From: DASRIA01 sp038203635
GTDB lineage: Bacteria; Actinomycetota; Thermoleophilia; Solirubrobacterales; JBBDJG01
Assembly: GCA_038203635.1 (NCBI GenBank)
Contig: JBBRDT010000004.1
Span: 10,138-74,137 of the forward strand
Direction of reading: 5' to 3'
DNA: 64,000 nucleotides
Of this stretch, positions 62,092 through 64,000 are shown piece after piece. The notes beneath the pieces were generated by a model. That model saw only the letters and a program-made list of their open reading frames with translations. It had not been told where the DNA came from and did not search any database. A program made the position numbers and the translations under genes. Every line of letters begins with the position of its first letter. Position 1 is the first letter of the stretch.

Positions 62092-62844
62092 CTGGACTCG
62101 ACGCTTTTTGGCAGGGGCTTACGGGGTCTTGCGCTCGCCTCGACGGCGGTGCTGGCCACGGCGCTCGCGCTTGTCTTCTTCTACGCACCCAACGACGCCG
62201 ATCAGGGTTTCGTCCAGAAGATCTTCTATGTGCACGTGCCGCTCGCGATCGTTGCCCTGATCGGGTTCGTGGTCGCCGGTCTGCTGGGTGCGATGCACCT
62301 GCGCACCCGCGACGATCGCTGGGACTACCGCTCCTACGTGGCCATCCACATGAGCGTGATCTTCGGGGTCGGCGTCCTGATCACCGGAGCGATCTGGGCC
62401 AAGGCTGCCTGGGGCAAGTGGTGGGTGTGGGACGAGCCCACCCTCGTCAGCTTCCTGATCGTCTTCCTGCTCTACGTGACCTACTACCCGTTGCGCTACT
62501 CGATCGAAGACCCTCAGCGCCGAGCGCGTTACGCATCGGTCTTCGCGATCACCGCGGGTGCGTTCGTGCCCGTCAACTTCATCGCGGTGCGACTGGCCGA
62601 GAACCTGGTGCACCCGCGCGTGCTCAACCAGACCGCCGGCGACATGCCGGGAGAGATGCGGCTGACCTTCCTGATCGCGCTCGCGGGGATGGCTTTGCTG
62701 TACGTGACGCTCGTGAAGCTCGAGCTGACCTCCAAGCACGCTCGTGGGCAGCTGCGCCGGCTGCGCAGGCTCCTCGAAGAAGAGGGATCTTCCAGCGGTG
62801 CCGCGCCGCCGCCGATCGTGACCGTCCCGGCGAAGCCGGAATAG
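62092..62844 (+). CDS. ccmC: Cytochrome c biogenesis heme-handling protein (probable CTG start)
   Basis: The product has six or more membrane segments and the tryptophan-rich heme-binding motif WGKWWVWDEP with flanking conserved histidines (IFYVHVP and VAIHMS). GTG at 62149 would remove most of the first membrane helix. Extending in frame to the CTG at 62092 restores it (LFGRGLRGLALASTAVLATALALVFF in outline) and places the start 6 nt behind GGAGG at 62081-62085. I therefore give 250 residues with CTG as the probable start, marked as inference. CcmC presents heme to CcmE. Confidence 0.84.
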   Translation: MDSTLFGRGLRGLALASTAVLATALALVFFYAPNDADQGFVQKIFYVHVPLAIVALIGFVVAGLLGAMHLRTRDDRWDYRSYVAIHMSVIFGVGVLITGAIWAKAAWGKWWVWDEPTLVSFLIVFLLYVTYYPLRYSIEDPQRRARYASVFAITAGAFVPVNFIAVRLAENLVHPRVLNQTAGDMPGEMRLTFLIALAGMALLYVTLVKLELTSKHARGQLRRLRRLLEEEGSSSGAAPPPIVTVPAKPE

Positions 62845-62856
62845 GCGGCGACCCGC

Positions 62857-63030
62857 GTGCCCGCGCTTCCCCTCGACGAGGCCGGAAAGTACGTCGCCGG
62901 CGCCTACGGGGTCTTCGTGACGCTGATCCTCGTGTACGTGGGGATCATGGGAGCCCGCCTGCAGCGCATCGAGCGCGAGTTGCAGGAGTTGACCCACCTG
63001 GCCGAGCAGCGGCTGAAGAGGCGTTCGTAG
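62857..63030 (+). CDS. CcmD-like small membrane protein
   Basis: A GTG at 62857 opens a 57-residue frame: a short N-terminal part (VPALPLDEAGKYVAGAYGVF), one membrane helix (VTLILVYVGIMGA) and a charged helix (RLQRIERELQELTHLAEQRL). Length, single helix followed by a basic/acidic coil and position right after ccmC match CcmD, the small partner of CcmC that helps heme transfer. Its stop shares a base with the next GTG (TAGTG). CcmD sequences are too variable for certainty. Confidence 0.75.
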   Translation: MPALPLDEAGKYVAGAYGVFVTLILVYVGIMGARLQRIERELQELTHLAEQRLKRRS

Positions 63031-63866
63031 TGGCGGGCACGGTCGCCTCCGCCGGTCCGCTGGAGCGGGTCCGCGGTCTTGTGGCGAAGTGGGGCAAGCG
63101 CGGTCGCCGGTGGAGCACCCGCCCGTACTACCCGGCGATCCTGGACATCGCGGGCCGCAGCGCGGTGGTCGTGGGCGCCGGCAAGGTCGGTGAGGGCAAG
63201 ATCGAGGGACTGCTGAATGCGGACGCGAAGGTGAAGGTGATCTCCCTCACCGCCACCGACCGCGTGCGCGGCTGGGCGAGAGAGGGACGGATCGACCTCG
63301 TTGAGCGCCCCTACGACACCTCCGACCTCGATGGATCCTTCCTGGTGATCGCCGCGACCGAGGACAACGACACCAACGTCCGAGTGTTCGAGGACGCAGA
63401 AGCTCGCCAGATGCTGTGTAACGTCGTGGACGTGACACACCTGTGCAACTTCATCCTGCCCTCGATCGTGCGCCACGGTGACCTCGCGATCGCTGTTTCG
63501 ACGGGCGGCGCGAGCCCGGCGATGGCGCGCCGCATCCGGATCTCGCTGGCACAGTGCTACGGAGACGAGTACGCGGTTGCGCTGGAGCTGCTCGGTTCGC
63601 TGCGCGAGGAGCTGAAGGGGATGTACCCCAGCCCCGACGACCGCAAGATCCTGTTCGAACGCATGGTCTACTCGGACTTCATGGAAATGGTGCGGAGCGG
63701 CGACACCGAACGGATCGAGGCGTGGGTCCAGACGTGCATCGACGAGGGACCCGGCTATGCGTCACACGAGCAGCACCGCGCAATGCTGGAGGCTGCGAGC
63801 CCCGAGTGCAAGCTGCGCTTCCAGCCGCTCGTGATCGAGAACGCCGGGAACGGGAGCGCCGCATGA
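63030..63866 (+). CDS. Precorrin-2 dehydrogenase/ferrochelatase (siroheme synthase N-terminal type)
   Basis: The GTG at 63030 is coupled to the previous stop. The 278 residues start with a basic region, then a Rossmann NAD domain (YYPAILDIAGRSAVVVGAGKVGEGKIEGLL in outline), with ADAKVKVISLTAT and the conserved IAATEDNDTNVRV and NVVDVTHLCNFILPSIVRHGDLAIAVSTGGASPAMARRIR in outline. These mark the CysG N-terminal/SirC-Met8p type enzyme that oxidises precorrin-2 and inserts iron to make siroheme for sulfite or nitrite reductase. The C-terminal methyltransferase half of CysG is absent. An IS-like fragment follows. Confidence 0.92.
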   Translation: MAGTVASAGPLERVRGLVAKWGKRGRRWSTRPYYPAILDIAGRSAVVVGAGKVGEGKIEGLLNADAKVKVISLTATDRVRGWAREGRIDLVERPYDTSDLDGSFLVIAATEDNDTNVRVFEDAEARQMLCNVVDVTHLCNFILPSIVRHGDLAIAVSTGGASPAMARRIRISLAQCYGDEYAVALELLGSLREELKGMYPSPDDRKILFERMVYSDFMEMVRSGDTERIEAWVQTCIDEGPGYASHEQHRAMLEAASPECKLRFQPLVIENAGNGSAA

Positions 63867-63877
63867 GACGCCCTGTG

Positions 63878-64000
63878 TCAACCCCTGGCTTCGATCAGTC
63901 GAGTGAGGTTGCCGTGGCGAGCGGGGTCGTAGGGAGCGCCGTCCTGCCAACAGCGCCAGAGCACCCGGCACCAGGCGCGCCCAAGCGTGCGGATCGCATG
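63878..64000 (-). mobile_element. C-terminal end of an IS110/IS116-like transposase, cut by the window edge
   Basis: On the minus strand the last 40 residues before the TGA at 63878-63880 read RTLGRAWCRVLWRCWQDGAPY and then DPARHGNLTRLI. The alternation of Arg/Trp/Cys with Y-D-P-x-R-H matches the C-terminal tail of IS116/IS110-type transposases. The frame continues past the right edge. Only 11 nt separate it from the siroheme gene, with which it converges. The overlapping + strand frame from ATG 63863 is probably its shadow. Confidence 0.62.

Noticed and set aside
63863..64000. A + strand frame beginning ATG 63863, open to the edge
   Set aside because: Its peptide has no family features, while the opposite strand reads as a transposase tail.

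Overview
The window reads as a chromosome segment of a high-GC Gram-positive bacterium, most likely Actinomycetota of the class Thermoleophilia (Solirubrobacterales-like). The reasons are the strong G/C codon bias, frequent GTG and TTG starts, lipoprotein signal peptides, secreted proteins with RTX-type or collagen-like repeats and lysine-rich C-termini, and a cytochrome c maturation set next to molybdenum cofactor genes. No rRNA, tRNA or CRISPR array was seen. The class assignment is inference from style, not a search result.

Positions 1-20902 form a surface-glycan locus, almost all on the + strand, with start/stop overlaps of 1-4 nt. It holds glycosyltransferases of GT-A (GT2) and GT-B folds, three full PAPS-type sulfotransferases plus one short one, three SAM methyltransferases, an aminoglycoside-phosphotransferase-like kinase, a YdjC/ChbG-type deacetylase and an APS kinase (cysC). 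APS kinase makes the PAPS the sulfotransferases use, so the locus probably builds a sulfated, methylated, partly deacetylated exopolysaccharide or cell-wall glycan. An unrecognised module of about 100 residues recurs six times in five of these proteins. One glycosyltransferase gene carries palindromic DNA in frame inside its coiled-coil linker.

Positions 20930-31500 are devoted to secreted proteins: a 1116-residue exported protein, an RTX-type calcium-binding repeat protein, a small exported protein behind a structured leader, and a segmental duplication of about 1 kb. Each copy of the duplication carries a PKD lipoprotein gene convergent with a second small lipoprotein gene, and the copies flank a GT4 glycosyltransferase.

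Positions 31559-59415 are mostly housekeeping: threonine aldolase, a two-gene TauE/SafE permease, trehalose-phosphatase, PolX, a polyprenol-phosphate mannosyltransferase-like GT2, thioredoxin, IleS, a MarR regulator, fumarase, two aldehyde dehydrogenases, a SpoIID/LytB protein, YchF, PAP2 phosphatase, methylmalonyl-CoA epimerase, an FtsH-like protease, a DUF1385 protein, a full-length TauE/SafE protein and RarA. Secreted beta-sandwich or repeat proteins are interspersed. Positions 59696-63866 carry moaC, mogA/moaB, ccmABC, a ccmD-like short gene and the siroheme synthase N-terminal enzyme, all serving redox cofactors. The right edge holds the C-terminal end of an IS110/IS116-like transposase on the minus strand.
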